From contig NZ_JNXI01000028.1 in the NCBI RefSeq assembly GCF_000717055.1, positions 26,527 through 90,526 on the forward strand: DNA of 64,000 nucleotides, in the 5' to 3' direction. Each line of letters opens with the position of its first letter. Position 1 is the first letter of the stretch. The notes below the pieces were generated by a model. The model did not search any database. It saw only the letters and a program-made list of their open reading frames with translations, and was not told where the DNA came from. This document shows, in pieces, positions 33,256-41,450 of the stretch. This DNA comes from Streptomyces iakyrus (GTDB taxonomy: Bacteria > Actinomycetota > Actinomycetes > Streptomycetales > Streptomycetaceae). Made by a program: the position numbers and the translations under genes.

Positions 33256-35943
33256 GTGATCGACTCATCCCGACCTGCTCCGGCCCCTTTGACCACGGTG
33301 TTTCCGCGTTCTGTCCCCCTTTCGCGTCCGCAGCCGCCCGCGCGCATACCGGGGGTGCCGTTCGCGCGTGACCTCGCGGCTCACGGTGATCGCACCGCAT
33401 TGATCACGCCATCGGGCGAGGTCACCTACCGGGCGCTCGCGGAGCGGGTCGCCGCCACCGCCGAACGCCTCGGCCGCGCGCGCCGCCTCGTGCTCCTGGC
33501 GGGCGCCAACCGGACCGAGTCTCTCGTGGTTCACCTCGCGGCCCTCGCCGGCGGCCACCCGGTCCTGCTCGTCCCCGGCGACAGCACCTCCACCATCGAC
33601 GCCCTGACGGCCGCCTACGACCCCGACGTCATCGCGCGCCCGGCCGACGACCGTTCCTGGGCTCTCCACGAGCGGCACCGGACGAGCGCTCACACCCTCC
33701 ACCGCGATCTCGCGCTGCTGCTGAGCACCTCCGGTTCGACCGGCTCACCGAAGCTGGTCCGGCTCTCGCACGACAACCTCCAGTCCAACGCCGAGTCCAT
33801 AGCCGGCTACCTGGGCATCCGTCAGACCGACCGTGCCGCCACGACCCTGCCCCTGCATTACTGCTACGGCTTGTCCGTCGTCCACAGCCACCTGCTGCGC
33901 GGCGCCGGACTGATCCTCACCGAGCGCTCGGTGGCCGACACCGCCTTCTGGGAGGAGTTCAGCGCGGCCCATGGCACCGCCCTCGCCGGAGTGCCGTACA
34001 CCTTCGATCTGCTCGACCGGGTCGGCTTCGCCCGCATGCGGCTGCCCCACCTGCGTTACGTGACCCAGGCCGGTGGCCGCATGGCACCCGAACGGGTCGC
34101 CGCGTTCGCCGAGTTGGGCCGGAGGTCCGGCTGGGAGCTGTTCGTCATGTACGGGCAGACCGAGGCAACGGCCCGCATGGCCTATCTGCCTCCGGCACTC
34201 GCGCACGAGCGCCCGGAGAGCATAGGCATACCGGTTCCCGGGGGCTCCTTCCGGCTGCGGCCGGTCGACGGCATCACAGCGTCCGACACCGGCGAACTGG
34301 TCTACTCGGGCCCCAACGTCATGCTCGGTTACGCCGAGACGCCCGCGGACCTCGCTCTCGGCCGCACCCTGGAGGAACTGCCCACGGGGGACATCGCCCG
34401 GCGTGCCCCCGACGGGCTGTACGAGATCGTGGGGCGGCGCAGCCGCTTCATCAAGATCCTCGGCCTGCGCCTCGACCCGCACCGGGTGGAGGCGCGGCTG
34501 GAAGGGCACGGCATCCATGCCGCGTGCGTGGGCGACGACGACGCTCTGGCTGTCGTCACGGCCCGCCCGGCGGGTGCCGACACGTCGGCCGTCCGGCGGC
34601 TGGTGAGCGAAGGCTGCGGTCTGCCGCCGCACGCGATACGAGTGCTGCCGGTGTCCGAGCTTCCGCGGCTCGCCTCGGGCAAGACCGACTACGAAGCGGT
34701 ACGACGGCTGGCTCGCGGCACTCAGGATCCGACACCGGCTCCGGACGACGACCTCTGTGCCCTCTACTCCGAGATCCTCGACCGGACCGACGTCACCGAG
34801 GACAGCAGCTTCGTGAGCCTGGGCGGCGACTCACTCTCGTACGTCGAGATGTCGCTGCGGCTGGAGCAGGTCCTGGGCGAGCTGCCCCCCGACTGGCACA
34901 CCACACCGATCCGCCGGCTGAGGACCCCGGCCGCGCGGTGCACGCCCACTGCCGTACCGCGGCGCGGCCTGCGACGTAGCCTGGAGACCGGCATCGCCCT
35001 GCGGGCGGTCGGTATCGTCCTCGTCGTCGGCTCGCACATCCCCGTCTTCCTCGTCCAGGGCGGGGCCCACGTCCTGCTCGGTGTCGCCGGATACAACTTC
35101 GCGCGCTTCCACCTCTCCGTCGGCGAACGCGGGGAGCGCCTGCGCAGGATGGGGCGGAGTATCGCGCGCATCGCCATTCCGAGCATGGTGTGGATCGCCT
35201 TCGCGCTGCTGCTGACCCGAGAGTACGACCTGGCCAACGTCGTCCTGGCCAACAGCCTCTTCGAACAGGACAACTCCGACCCGGAGTGGCGCTACTGGTT
35301 CGTCGAAGCGCTGGTCCACTTCCTGGCGGGGCTGGCGGTTCTGTTGTCGATCCCCTGGCTGCACCGCACGGAGCGGCGCCACCCCTTCGGCTTCGCCCTG
35401 GCACTGGTCGCCTTGGGACTCGTCGGCCGCTACGACCCCTGGGGCCTCGCTCACGTCCGCTTCCACTTGAGCCCCACAGTGGTCTTCTTCCTGTTCGCAC
35501 TGGGCTGGGCGGCGGCCCGGGCCCGCACGGCGGGACAGCGGCTGGGGCTGACCGCGGTCACGCTGCTCACCGTGCCCGGTCTCTTCCCCGGGGAGCAGAC
35601 TCTGCGGACGACGATCGTGCTCGGCGGTCTCGTCCTGCTGCTCTGGGTGCCCGCCCTGCCCAGCATCGGCCCGGTCAACCGGCTGGCGGGCGTGCTGGCG
35701 GGCAGCTCGCTCTACATCTACCTGACGCACTTCCAGGTCTATCCCCACCTGCGGGACCACTCCCCTGTGGCGGCCCTGCTCGTCTCGCTGATCTGCGGTG
35801 TGGCGTACGGAGCAATGGCCACCCGCCTCACGCCCAGGCTCCTTTCATCACTCCGGGCCGGAATCCCGGTGGCCCGCTTGTCGCCTCGCGGGATGCCCGG
35901 CGCTCCCGTAGGGTCTCGATGCCGTTACGGCAGGACGCCCTGA
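33256..35943 (+). CDS. adenylation - carrier protein - membrane acyltransferase (AT3) fusion
   Basis: 895-residue tri-domain protein. An AMP-forming adenylation domain (about 1-490) has the P-loop STSGSTGSPK (about 155), YGQTEATARM (about 298), TGDIARRAPDGLYEIVGR (about 376) and the late Lys 476 in SGKTDY. A carrier domain follows with the phosphopantetheine Ser 526 in GGDSLSYVEM. From about 575 there are some ten hydrophobic segments of the acyltransferase-3/OafA family (GSHIPVF, then GVAGYNFARF). No condensation or thioesterase domain. It should activate an amino or other carboxylic acid, load it on itself and transfer it at the membrane, in the manner of DltA-DltC plus an acyltransferase. 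I start at GTG 33256 (GAAAGG upstream); a TTG at 33223 is possible. Product unknown; the iron box suggests a link to metal uptake. Confidence 0.85.
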   Translation: MIDSSRPAPAPLTTVFPRSVPLSRPQPPARIPGVPFARDLAAHGDRTALITPSGEVTYRALAERVAATAERLGRARRLVLLAGANRTESLVVHLAALAGGHPVLLVPGDSTSTIDALTAAYDPDVIARPADDRSWALHERHRTSAHTLHRDLALLLSTSGSTGSPKLVRLSHDNLQSNAESIAGYLGIRQTDRAATTLPLHYCYGLSVVHSHLLRGAGLILTERSVADTAFWEEFSAAHGTALAGVPYTFDLLDRVGFARMRLPHLRYVTQAGGRMAPERVAAFAELGRRSGWELFVMYGQTEATARMAYLPPALAHERPESIGIPVPGGSFRLRPVDGITASDTGELVYSGPNVMLGYAETPADLALGRTLEELPTGDIARRAPDGLYEIVGRRSRFIKILGLRLDPHRVEARLEGHGIHAACVGDDDALAVVTARPAGADTSAVRRLVSEGCGLPPHAIRVLPVSELPRLASGKTDYEAVRRLARGTQDPTPAPDDDLCALYSEILDRTDVTEDSSFVSLGGDSLSYVEMSLRLEQVLGELPPDWHTTPIRRLRTPAARCTPTAVPRRGLRRSLETGIALRAVGIVLVVGSHIPVFLVQGGAHVLLGVAGYNFARFHLSVGERGERLRRMGRSIARIAIPSMVWIAFALLLTREYDLANVVLANSLFEQDNSDPEWRYWFVEALVHFLAGLAVLLSIPWLHRTERRHPFGFALALVALGLVGRYDPWGLAHVRFHLSPTVVFFLFALGWAAARARTAGQRLGLTAVTLLTVPGLFPGEQTLRTTIVLGGLVLLLWVPALPSIGPVNRLAGVLAGSSLYIYLTHFQVYPHLRDHSPVAALLVSLICGVAYGAMATRLTPRLLSSLRAGIPVARLSPRGMPGAPVGSRCRYGRTP

Positions 35944-35986
35944 CGGCCCTTCACGACCGCGCGGACCAGATGACCGAGGAGCCCTC

Positions 35987-36445
35987 ATGTCAGGACAGTT
36001 CGAAGCGACCACCGAGATCGACCGGCCCGTCGAGGCGGTGTTCGACTACCTCGCCGACGGGCGCAACGATCCGCAGTTCAGCCCCCGGGTGCAGAGGATC
36101 GAACGGCTTCCCGAGACCCCAACCGCCGTGGGCACGATCTTCCGCAGCACGGTCAAGGACGCCGGGGTGAAAACGGCCAGGGAGTTCCGTATCACCGAGC
36201 TCCGAGCCCCGGCGCGGATCCGGTGGACCGAGGTGTCCAAGAACAGCGTGTCGGTGGCCGAGGGCGGCTACGACCTGGAGCCGCTGGCCGACGGCAGGAC
36301 GCGGGTCCGTATCCACAACGTGCTGGAGGGCCACGGACTCGGCAAGTTGCTCGTCGGCCTGGCACTCACCGCCGCACGCAAGGACGCCCCGGCCTTCGGC
36401 GCCAGGATCAAGGCAGCTGCCGAGGCGGCGATCCCAGCGCGTTGA
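35987..36445 (+). CDS. SRPBCC family protein
   Basis: 152-residue START/polyketide-cyclase-fold protein: FEATTEIDRPVEAVFDYLADG at the start, RWTEVSKNSVSV in the middle and a long C-terminal helix. Such proteins bind hydrophobic ligands in a deep cavity; no catalytic residues can be named. GAGGAG lies before the ATG. Its 3' end overlaps the 3' end of the convergent peptidase gene by 38 bases. The upstream fusion gene ends 43 bases away and may share the transcript. Confidence 0.82.
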   Translation: MSGQFEATTEIDRPVEAVFDYLADGRNDPQFSPRVQRIERLPETPTAVGTIFRSTVKDAGVKTAREFRITELRAPARIRWTEVSKNSVSVAEGGYDLEPLADGRTRVRIHNVLEGHGLGKLLVGLALTAARKDAPAFGARIKAAAEAAIPAR

Positions 36446-37928
36446 CCGAGTCCCGGGCGGGACAGCTGGTGCCCCGTGGTGGGAGTGTCAGATCGGTGAG
36501 GTAGCCGTCCACTGCGTTCTCCATACACGGGCCGTTGGTGACGCTGCCGTGGCCGTGGCCCTCGTAGGTGAGGAGCACGCCGCTGCGGCCGAGCTGCCGG
36601 GCCACCGAGACCGCCCACGGGTAGCCGGTGGCGGGGTCGTGCAGCGCGTTGGACACCAGGATCGGCGGGGCACCGCGTGCGTCCAGGCGGTGCTGCGGGT
36701 TGGCGGCCGGCGCGCCCAGGCAGGCCGCCACCATGTGGATCGGCAGGAGGTAGGGCAGGTCGGGCGCGGTCCTGTTCATCATGGCGACGAGCGAGGCGTA
36801 CATCCGGTAGTCGCGTACCGGCAGGTCCCAGTCCGAGCAGAAGACCGGCGTGGCCGGAGGCAGGGGCGCTGTCGAAGGGGGCGACGCGGGCAGTGGCTTG
36901 CCCGCGTGCATCGTCGCGATCGCCGTGGCCAGGCCCGCGAAATCGGCCTCGTAGAACTTCCGGAACGCGACCTTGTTGACCAGGTCCGGCGACGACAGCG
37001 GGCTGCCCGGCTTCGCCGGGTCCTCCAGCTCGCCGCGTCCGGCGCGGGTCAACAGAGCCTGCCAGACGGCGCGGACGTCGCGGCCGTGCAGCGCGCAGTG
37101 CGCGGTCGCGTCGCACCATTTCACGAACTCCCGGAACGAATCATCGGCCGAGGCCGCCTCGGCCCGCAGGAAGTCACGGGTGGCCGCGACGCTGTGGTCC
37201 ATGACGCTCTCCAGCACCATCGCGCGCACGCGGCGCGGGTAGGTCTCGGCGTACTGCGCCCCGAGCAGCGTGCCGTACGAGCTGCCGTGGAAGGTCAGTT
37301 TCCGCTCGCCGAGGGCGACGCGGAGGGCGTCGACGTCACGGACGGTCTGGGCGGTGTCGAGGTGGTCGAACACCGGGCCGGTGCGGGCCCGGCAGTCGGC
37401 ACGGAGCCGCCTGTTGAACGCCATGGTGGCGTCGAAGTCCGCCTGGCTCCTCAGCTCCGGCGACGGCCGCTCGGCGAGCAGGCCGCTGGAGCAGGTCACC
37501 GGGTTGCTGCGGCCCACGCCGCGCGGGTCGAAGCTGACGATGTCGAACCTGCGGCGGACCTCGGGGCTGAACCGGCTGACACGGTCCGTCACCATCCTCA
37601 CCCCCGAGTCGCCCGGCCCGCCGGGGCCGAACACCATCGAGCCGACGCGCGCGCCGGGGTCGGTGGCCTTGCGGCGCGCCACGGCCAGTTCGAGTCTCGG
37701 CCCGCCCGGATGGGCCCAGTCGACCGGTACGGACAGGGTGGCGCACTCGGCTCCCGGCTTCGCCGGGTCGTCACACGGTGCCCAGCGCAGGGGTCCTGCG
37801 GCAGCGGGCGACGCGTGGACGGCGGGAGCGGCGGCGAGGTCGGCGGTAACGGCCATGCCGGCTGCCACAGCCAGGGCCGTAGCCCGCGCGGCGATGCGCC
37901 GCAGTACGGATCGGTCCGTTAACGGCAT
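36408..37928 (-). CDS. secreted alpha/beta hydrolase, tripeptidyl aminopeptidase family
   Basis: 506-residue exported serine hydrolase of the SlpD/Tap (S33) type, which releases N-terminal tripeptides or similar from proteins outside the cell. The signal peptide ends near AAPAVHA; GPGGPGDSG forms the oxyanion loop, FDPRGVGRSNPVTC follows, the nucleophile is in GSSYGT, and the catalytic His is in YEGHGHGS within the C-terminal TAP-like domain (HDPATGYPWA). Cys pairs suggest disulfides. The last 13 codons overlap the SRPBCC gene on the other strand. Confidence 0.87.
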   Translation of the reverse strand: MPLTDRSVLRRIAARATALAVAAGMAVTADLAAAPAVHASPAAAGPLRWAPCDDPAKPGAECATLSVPVDWAHPGGPRLELAVARRKATDPGARVGSMVFGPGGPGDSGVRMVTDRVSRFSPEVRRRFDIVSFDPRGVGRSNPVTCSSGLLAERPSPELRSQADFDATMAFNRRLRADCRARTGPVFDHLDTAQTVRDVDALRVALGERKLTFHGSSYGTLLGAQYAETYPRRVRAMVLESVMDHSVAATRDFLRAEAASADDSFREFVKWCDATAHCALHGRDVRAVWQALLTRAGRGELEDPAKPGSPLSSPDLVNKVAFRKFYEADFAGLATAIATMHAGKPLPASPPSTAPLPPATPVFCSDWDLPVRDYRMYASLVAMMNRTAPDLPYLLPIHMVAACLGAPAANPQHRLDARGAPPILVSNALHDPATGYPWAVSVARQLGRSGVLLTYEGHGHGSVTNGPCMENAVDGYLTDLTLPPRGTSCPARDSVNALGSPPRQLP

Positions 37929-38223
37929 GGGTCCTCCTCGGGAAGAGTGGTCGTGTAAGAAGTGCGGGACCCGGCCGGGGCCCCGTCGTCACGGTAGACG
38001 CGCTAACGCCGGTGTGGAGCCCCGGTCAGGGGCATTTCCGGGTTACGTCGGGGACCGCTCGGGGGTGGTCGGCGCCGCGGGGCGAGAATCGTAGGGGTCC
38101 CGCCCTCTGGGGTGAGGCGGCATCCGGCCGAGGAGCCTCGGTCTCTGTGAAACCCGGTGGCGGGCCCTGGCGACCGTTGCTAGTGTCCCGGTGGCCGTGC
38201 GAGAGGACGAGGAGGTGGTACCC

Positions 38224-38277
38224 GTGAACGCAGTATCGACATGGGTGCTCCCCTCCGGGGTCACGGTCGGGCGGTAG
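38224..38277 (+). CDS. possible 17-aa peptide with strong ribosome site
   Basis: GAGGAGGTGG stands seven bases before GTG 38224, which opens a 17-codon frame (NAVSTWVLPSGVTVGR after the start) ending TAG at 38275-38277. A leader peptide or the remnant of a longer gene are both possible. The surrounding 37929-38322 holds no other gene I can support. Confidence 0.3.
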   Translation: MNAVSTWVLPSGVTVGR

Positions 38278-38322
38278 ATCGTCCGGGAGCGCCGTTCACG
38301 CGCCCTCCCGAAAGGCACGACC

Positions 38323-38640
38323 GTGCACTTCACTTCTGAGCAGCGACTCGACGACGGTGTCCTCGAGCGCGAATTCACCCTCGGCGAGATCCCCGGCACC
38401 CTGTGGACTCCTGGATCCGCGTCGGCTCCGCTGGTCCTGATGGCCCACAACAACGGCCTGCCCAAGGCGGACCCCCGGTTGGTGGCCAGGGCCCGGTACA
38501 CCGCGGCGCGCGGCTACGCGGTGGCCACCATCGACGCCGCCGGGTGCGGTGACCGTCCCCGTTCCGCCGCGGACGAGCAGGCCCGTGCCGACCTCCGGCG
38601 GGCGATGCAGGCCGGCGAGCCGGTCGACGAGATCTCTGCT
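38323..38640 (+). pseudogene. 3'-truncated dienelactone hydrolase-like alpha/beta hydrolase
   Basis: The GTG at 38323 opens a normal N-terminus (LDDGVLEREFTLGEIPGTLWTP, then LVLMAHNNG and ARGYAVATIDAAGCGD), the first half of a Streptomyces alpha/beta hydrolase. After about residue 106 (EPVDEIS) the family likeness ends; the nucleophile, Asp and His parts are missing and the frame runs on as unrelated sequence to 38814, overlapping the next gene. A deletion near 38640 is likely. Confidence 0.6.
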
Positions 38641-38807
38641 CCTCGGTCATCACCCGGACTGGGACTGGCGGCGCCGGCCGAGCACGGACTTGCGGTAGGA
38701 CTCCTGCCCGTTCGGACGGGGGTTGGGAATGCCCCGGAACGCCCGTGGTCGCTCTGCTGTCGGCAGACCGGACGGTCGACGCACGGGAACTTTGCCAGGA
38801 TGGCCGC

Positions 38808-39527
38808 ATGGTGAGGAACATGACGGTGCGGCGGCTGGATCTGGGGTATCTCATCCGGCCCGCGTCGGAGGCCGGCGGCCCGCAGCCGCGCGTCGAACCT
38901 GTGCTTGCCTATCTGGTGCGACACGACCAAGGGCTGATCGTCTTCGACACCGGCATCGGAAGCGCGGACCCGGAGACCGAAGCCCATTACCGGCCCCGCC
39001 GCCGACACCTGCGGGATGCCCTCAAGGCGGCCGGAGTCGCGCTCGACGACATATCACTCGTCGCGAACTGCCACCTTCACTTCGACCACTGCGGCGGGAA
39101 CCCTCTCCTGGGCGGCAGGCCCGTCCTGGTCCAGGACATCGAGCTGGCCCATGCCCGCAGAGGCGGCTACACCGTCGACGAACTGATCGATTTCCCCAGC
39201 GCAGCCTATGAGGAGCTCGCCGGTGAAGCCGAGGTGTGGCCGGGAGTCTGGCTCGTCCCGACGCCAGGGCACACCTCAGGGCATCAATCGCTGGTCCTCC
39301 GGCAGCCGGACGGCAGCGTGGTCCTCGCCGGCCAGGCGCACGACTTCGCCTCCCACTTCGCCTCCGACCAGATGGCCCGCGAAGCGGCGCTTCATGGCGT
39401 GGAACCGCCGCTTCCCACCTACCGGCCGTGGCTGGAGCGACTCGCCGACTTCGACCCACGACGCGTTCTCTTCGCCCATGACTGCTCGGTCTGGGAACCC
39501 TCGCGCACCCCGTTCCAAGGTGGCTGA
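38808..39527 (+). CDS. metallo-beta-lactamase-fold lactonase-like hydrolase (AHL lactonase family)
   Basis: 239-residue zinc hydrolase. The metal motif HLHFDHCGGN (HxHxDH) is near residue 90, GHTSGHQS supplies the next His, and an AHDCSVW near the end a further ligand. VFDTGIGSADPE at about 45 is typical of the AiiA/AttM branch that opens homoserine lactones or other lactones. I start at ATG 38808 (AGGA seven bases upstream); ATG 38820 is possible. The 5' end abuts a truncated hydrolase gene. Substrate not determined. Confidence 0.83.
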   Translation: MVRNMTVRRLDLGYLIRPASEAGGPQPRVEPVLAYLVRHDQGLIVFDTGIGSADPETEAHYRPRRRHLRDALKAAGVALDDISLVANCHLHFDHCGGNPLLGGRPVLVQDIELAHARRGGYTVDELIDFPSAAYEELAGEAEVWPGVWLVPTPGHTSGHQSLVLRQPDGSVVLAGQAHDFASHFASDQMAREAALHGVEPPLPTYRPWLERLADFDPRRVLFAHDCSVWEPSRTPFQGG

Positions 39528-39637
39528 TCTTCGGGCCGACGGCAAGCAGCGGCCTCACCGCATTCCTGGTTCAGCGACTTGCGCGACGAGTTCAGCTGGT
39601 CCCATCGTCGCCTCCTCAGCGAACGCCTCCGACCGGA

Positions 39638-40192
39638 TCAGTCGGTGGCTCGTGAAGGACCCAGAGATCGTGCGAAGTCGGCAAGAGCGCGGAAGTCGTC
39701 GCTGCGCAGGCCGATCCGGGGATTGACGTGGTGCAGAAGGCCATGCGTGCGGTGGTGGGTGTTCACGTACGCCTGGTCGAGGTCGCTCTGTTCGTCGTCC
39801 ACCCACGCGAAGGGCCGACCGTCGGCGTACTCCACGAGGGGGGCAGTCTTCCAGTGGACTCCGTCGGGGCGGTCTTGCAACAGGGCTTCACCGAAGTCGA
39901 CGAAGGGGAGCTCAGGAAGACCGAGCACTGGGGCGATCCACCGATTGGCATCCGCCATCCATGTGGTGGCCCAGCACAGTTCGTAGTCGAGCCGGAGCAG
40001 GTCCCGTCCGTGCTCCGGGTTGAGCCAGACCCGGAGGGTCCGCCGGCGGGAGAAAAGTGCTCGGTGTTCCTCCGCGGCGCTGCCCTCCAGGGGCACTCTG
40101 AGGGTGGTGTAACCGCCGGGGCGCCTCTCCGGCTGGGCCGCGTATGGGTTGAGGGGCCCGTCCACATCGAGGAACAGTATGGGTCGGCTCAT
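39638..40192 (-). CDS. HAD-like hypothetical protein
   Basis: 184-residue protein opening FLDVDGPLNPY, which is the DxD nucleophile motif of HAD phosphatases as found in Streptomyces 'HAD domain' proteins of the RNA-repair-associated type. ATTWMADANRWIAP and VDDEQSDLDQAY supply the remaining acidic positions. No signal peptide. Isolated gene; function unknown beyond likely phosphatase fold. Confidence 0.78.
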   Translation of the reverse strand: MSRPILFLDVDGPLNPYAAQPERRPGGYTTLRVPLEGSAAEEHRALFSRRRTLRVWLNPEHGRDLLRLDYELCWATTWMADANRWIAPVLGLPELPFVDFGEALLQDRPDGVHWKTAPLVEYADGRPFAWVDDEQSDLDQAYVNTHHRTHGLLHHVNPRIGLRSDDFRALADFARSLGPSRATD

Positions 40193-40256
40193 GGAGTGAC
40201 CGCGAGCCTTGCTGCCGTGGGCACGGTGCCGTACGTCCTCTCACTAGGATCGTGGG

Positions 40257-40415
40257 ATGTATGAGTACCACGGCTGGATCACGGTCAGGGAGACCGCCGT
40301 TGACGGCGATGATGCGGCGCTGGTCACCAGCGGCATCTACGGCTGGGACGAGATCCCCGACGTGCTGACCTCCGGTCGAGCCGGCCACAGGCCGGTCTTC
40401 GTCCTGGAGAAGTGA
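40257..40415 (+). CDS. small protein resembling the N-terminus of Imm7-type immunity proteins
   Basis: 52-residue protein starting MYEYHGWITVRETAVDGDD, a beginning very like Imm7 immunity proteins of polymorphic toxin systems, which are usually more than twice as long. The rest (YGWDEIPDVLTSG and RPVFVLEK) does not obviously fit, so this may be a truncated gene. No toxin gene is adjacent. A GC-rich hairpin follows at 40439-40469. Confidence 0.45.
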   Translation: MYEYHGWITVRETAVDGDDAALVTSGIYGWDEIPDVLTSGRAGHRPVFVLEK

Positions 40416-40438
40416 GGAGAGCCGGGGAAGCGAGGAAG

Positions 40439-40469
40439 CCCCGGCCGGACGGGGGAATCACGGCCGGGG
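40439..40469 (+). terminator. hairpin terminator candidate
   Basis: CCCCGGCCG at 40439-40447 pairs perfectly with CGGCCGGGG at 40461-40469 around a 13-base loop, 23 bases after the stop of the small gene at 40257. No T tract, as is common in Streptomyces. The region from here to about 40700 shows no gene. Confidence 0.5.
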
Positions 40470-40702
40470 CGGTCTGGTGGTGGGCGCGGACGGCGGTCGC
40501 CTCTCGGCGAAAGGCTCCACAGGGCTTCAGCCGAACGATCGTCCCTGTGGGCGAATGGTGAGGCCCGGGGACGCTGTCCCATCCGCACCCACGGTTTGTT
40601 CAACGGGCAACCAGGTGTCGTTGTTCCGCACTTCCGCGGCATCCGCCGTGATGCGCGCCACTCCCCTGAGCGCGACTCCCTGCCTCACCTCTTTGCTTCA
40701 CT

Positions 40703-40717
40703 TATCGAAATTCGATA
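40703..40717. promoter_or_regulatory. palindrome TATCGAA-A-TTCGATA upstream of the DUF2975 gene
   Basis: Perfect 7-bp inverted repeat around one base, AT-rich against a GC-rich background, 33 bases before the DUF2975 start. DUF2975 genes are usually paired with an XRE-type regulator gene, which could bind such a site; that partner is absent here. Confidence 0.5.
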
Positions 40718-40721
40718 GATT

Positions 40722-40740
40722 CCCATCGCAACTCGATGGG
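40722..40740 (+). promoter_or_regulatory. stem-loop overlapping the DUF2975 ribosome site
   Basis: CCCATCG (40722-40728) pairs with CGATGGG (40734-40740) around the loop CAACT. The 3' arm runs into the GGGAGG ribosome site of the gene starting at 40751, so the hairpin could lower translation initiation, or the repeat could act as a second operator. Confidence 0.45.
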
Positions 40741-40750
40741 AGGATGAGGC

Positions 40751-41242
40751 ATGGGAAAGCTGACACTGTGCGTGCTGCGCGCTGTGCTGGTGGTGCTGCT
40801 CGTCGGCACCGTGCTCGTACAGGCACTGATGGTGTGGACGCTGGTCAGCGGGAACGACCCGGAGGACGGGTCGCTCCCGCTGACCCCGCTGCGTGTGATC
40901 ACGGTCCTGGGCCTGGTGTCGGCGCAGGTCGTGCTGGTCTGCGTCTGGCGGCTGGTGACGATGGTGCGACGCCGAACCGTGTTCTCCCCCGCCGCCTTCC
41001 GCTACGTGGACGCCGTGATCGGCGCGATCGTGGCGGCCGCCCTCGTGTGGTTCGCCGTCACGATTCTCAATGCGCCGGGGCAGCGGGCCGATCCGGGTGT
41101 CACCGTCATCATGGGCGGCATCGGCCTGGCCATCCTGGGCGTCGCGCTCATCGTGCTCGTGCTGCGGATGCTGCTCGCCCAGGCCGTCGCCCGCGACGTC
41201 GAAGCGTCGCAGATGCAGGCCGAATTGAACGAGGTGATCTGA
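40751..41242 (+). CDS. DUF2975 membrane protein
   Basis: 163-residue protein with four hydrophobic segments (about residues 7-30, 50-70, 88-108, 118-142) and the MVRRRTVFSPAAFRYVD loop typical of DUF2975. Members usually sit next to a small helix-turn-helix regulator, forming a pair of unknown function; here the sequence after the stop is only debris. GGGAGG precedes the ATG. Confidence 0.8.
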   Translation: MGKLTLCVLRAVLVVLLVGTVLVQALMVWTLVSGNDPEDGSLPLTPLRVITVLGLVSAQVVLVCVWRLVTMVRRRTVFSPAAFRYVDAVIGAIVAAALVWFAVTILNAPGQRADPGVTVIMGGIGLAILGVALIVLVLRMLLAQAVARDVEASQMQAELNEVI

Positions 41243-41281
41243 CAACGCCTCTCGACGACGGCCGGGTTCGTCAGAAGGGCC

Positions 41282-41400
41282 TCACGGACTCATCTCGTGG
41301 CGGATGAGCGCGGTGTCCGTGAACTGGTTGAAGCGGTGGCCGGGGACGACCAGCTCGGTTCCAGGGCGGCCATCTCGTCCAGCAGGCCGGGTCGCCACCC
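41282..41400 (-). pseudogene. short C-terminal gene remnant
   Basis: A frame ending GTELVVPGHRFNQFTDTALI RHEMSP and a TGA at 41282-41284 looks like the natural C-terminus of a protein, but nothing upstream continues it and I cannot name the family. Confidence 0.25.
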
Positions 41401-41406
41401 ATGCGA

Positions 41407-41448
41407 CGGGGGCGGGGTGAGCCGAGCGGTTGGCACACCCCGCCCCCG
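41407..41448 (-). terminator. strong hairpin terminator
   Basis: CGGGGGCGGGGTG (41407-41419) and CACCCCGCCCCCG (41436-41448) form a perfect 13-bp stem with a 16-base loop, starting two bases after the stop of the minus-strand pseudogene at 41451. Confidence 0.75.
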
Positions 41449-41450
41449 GA

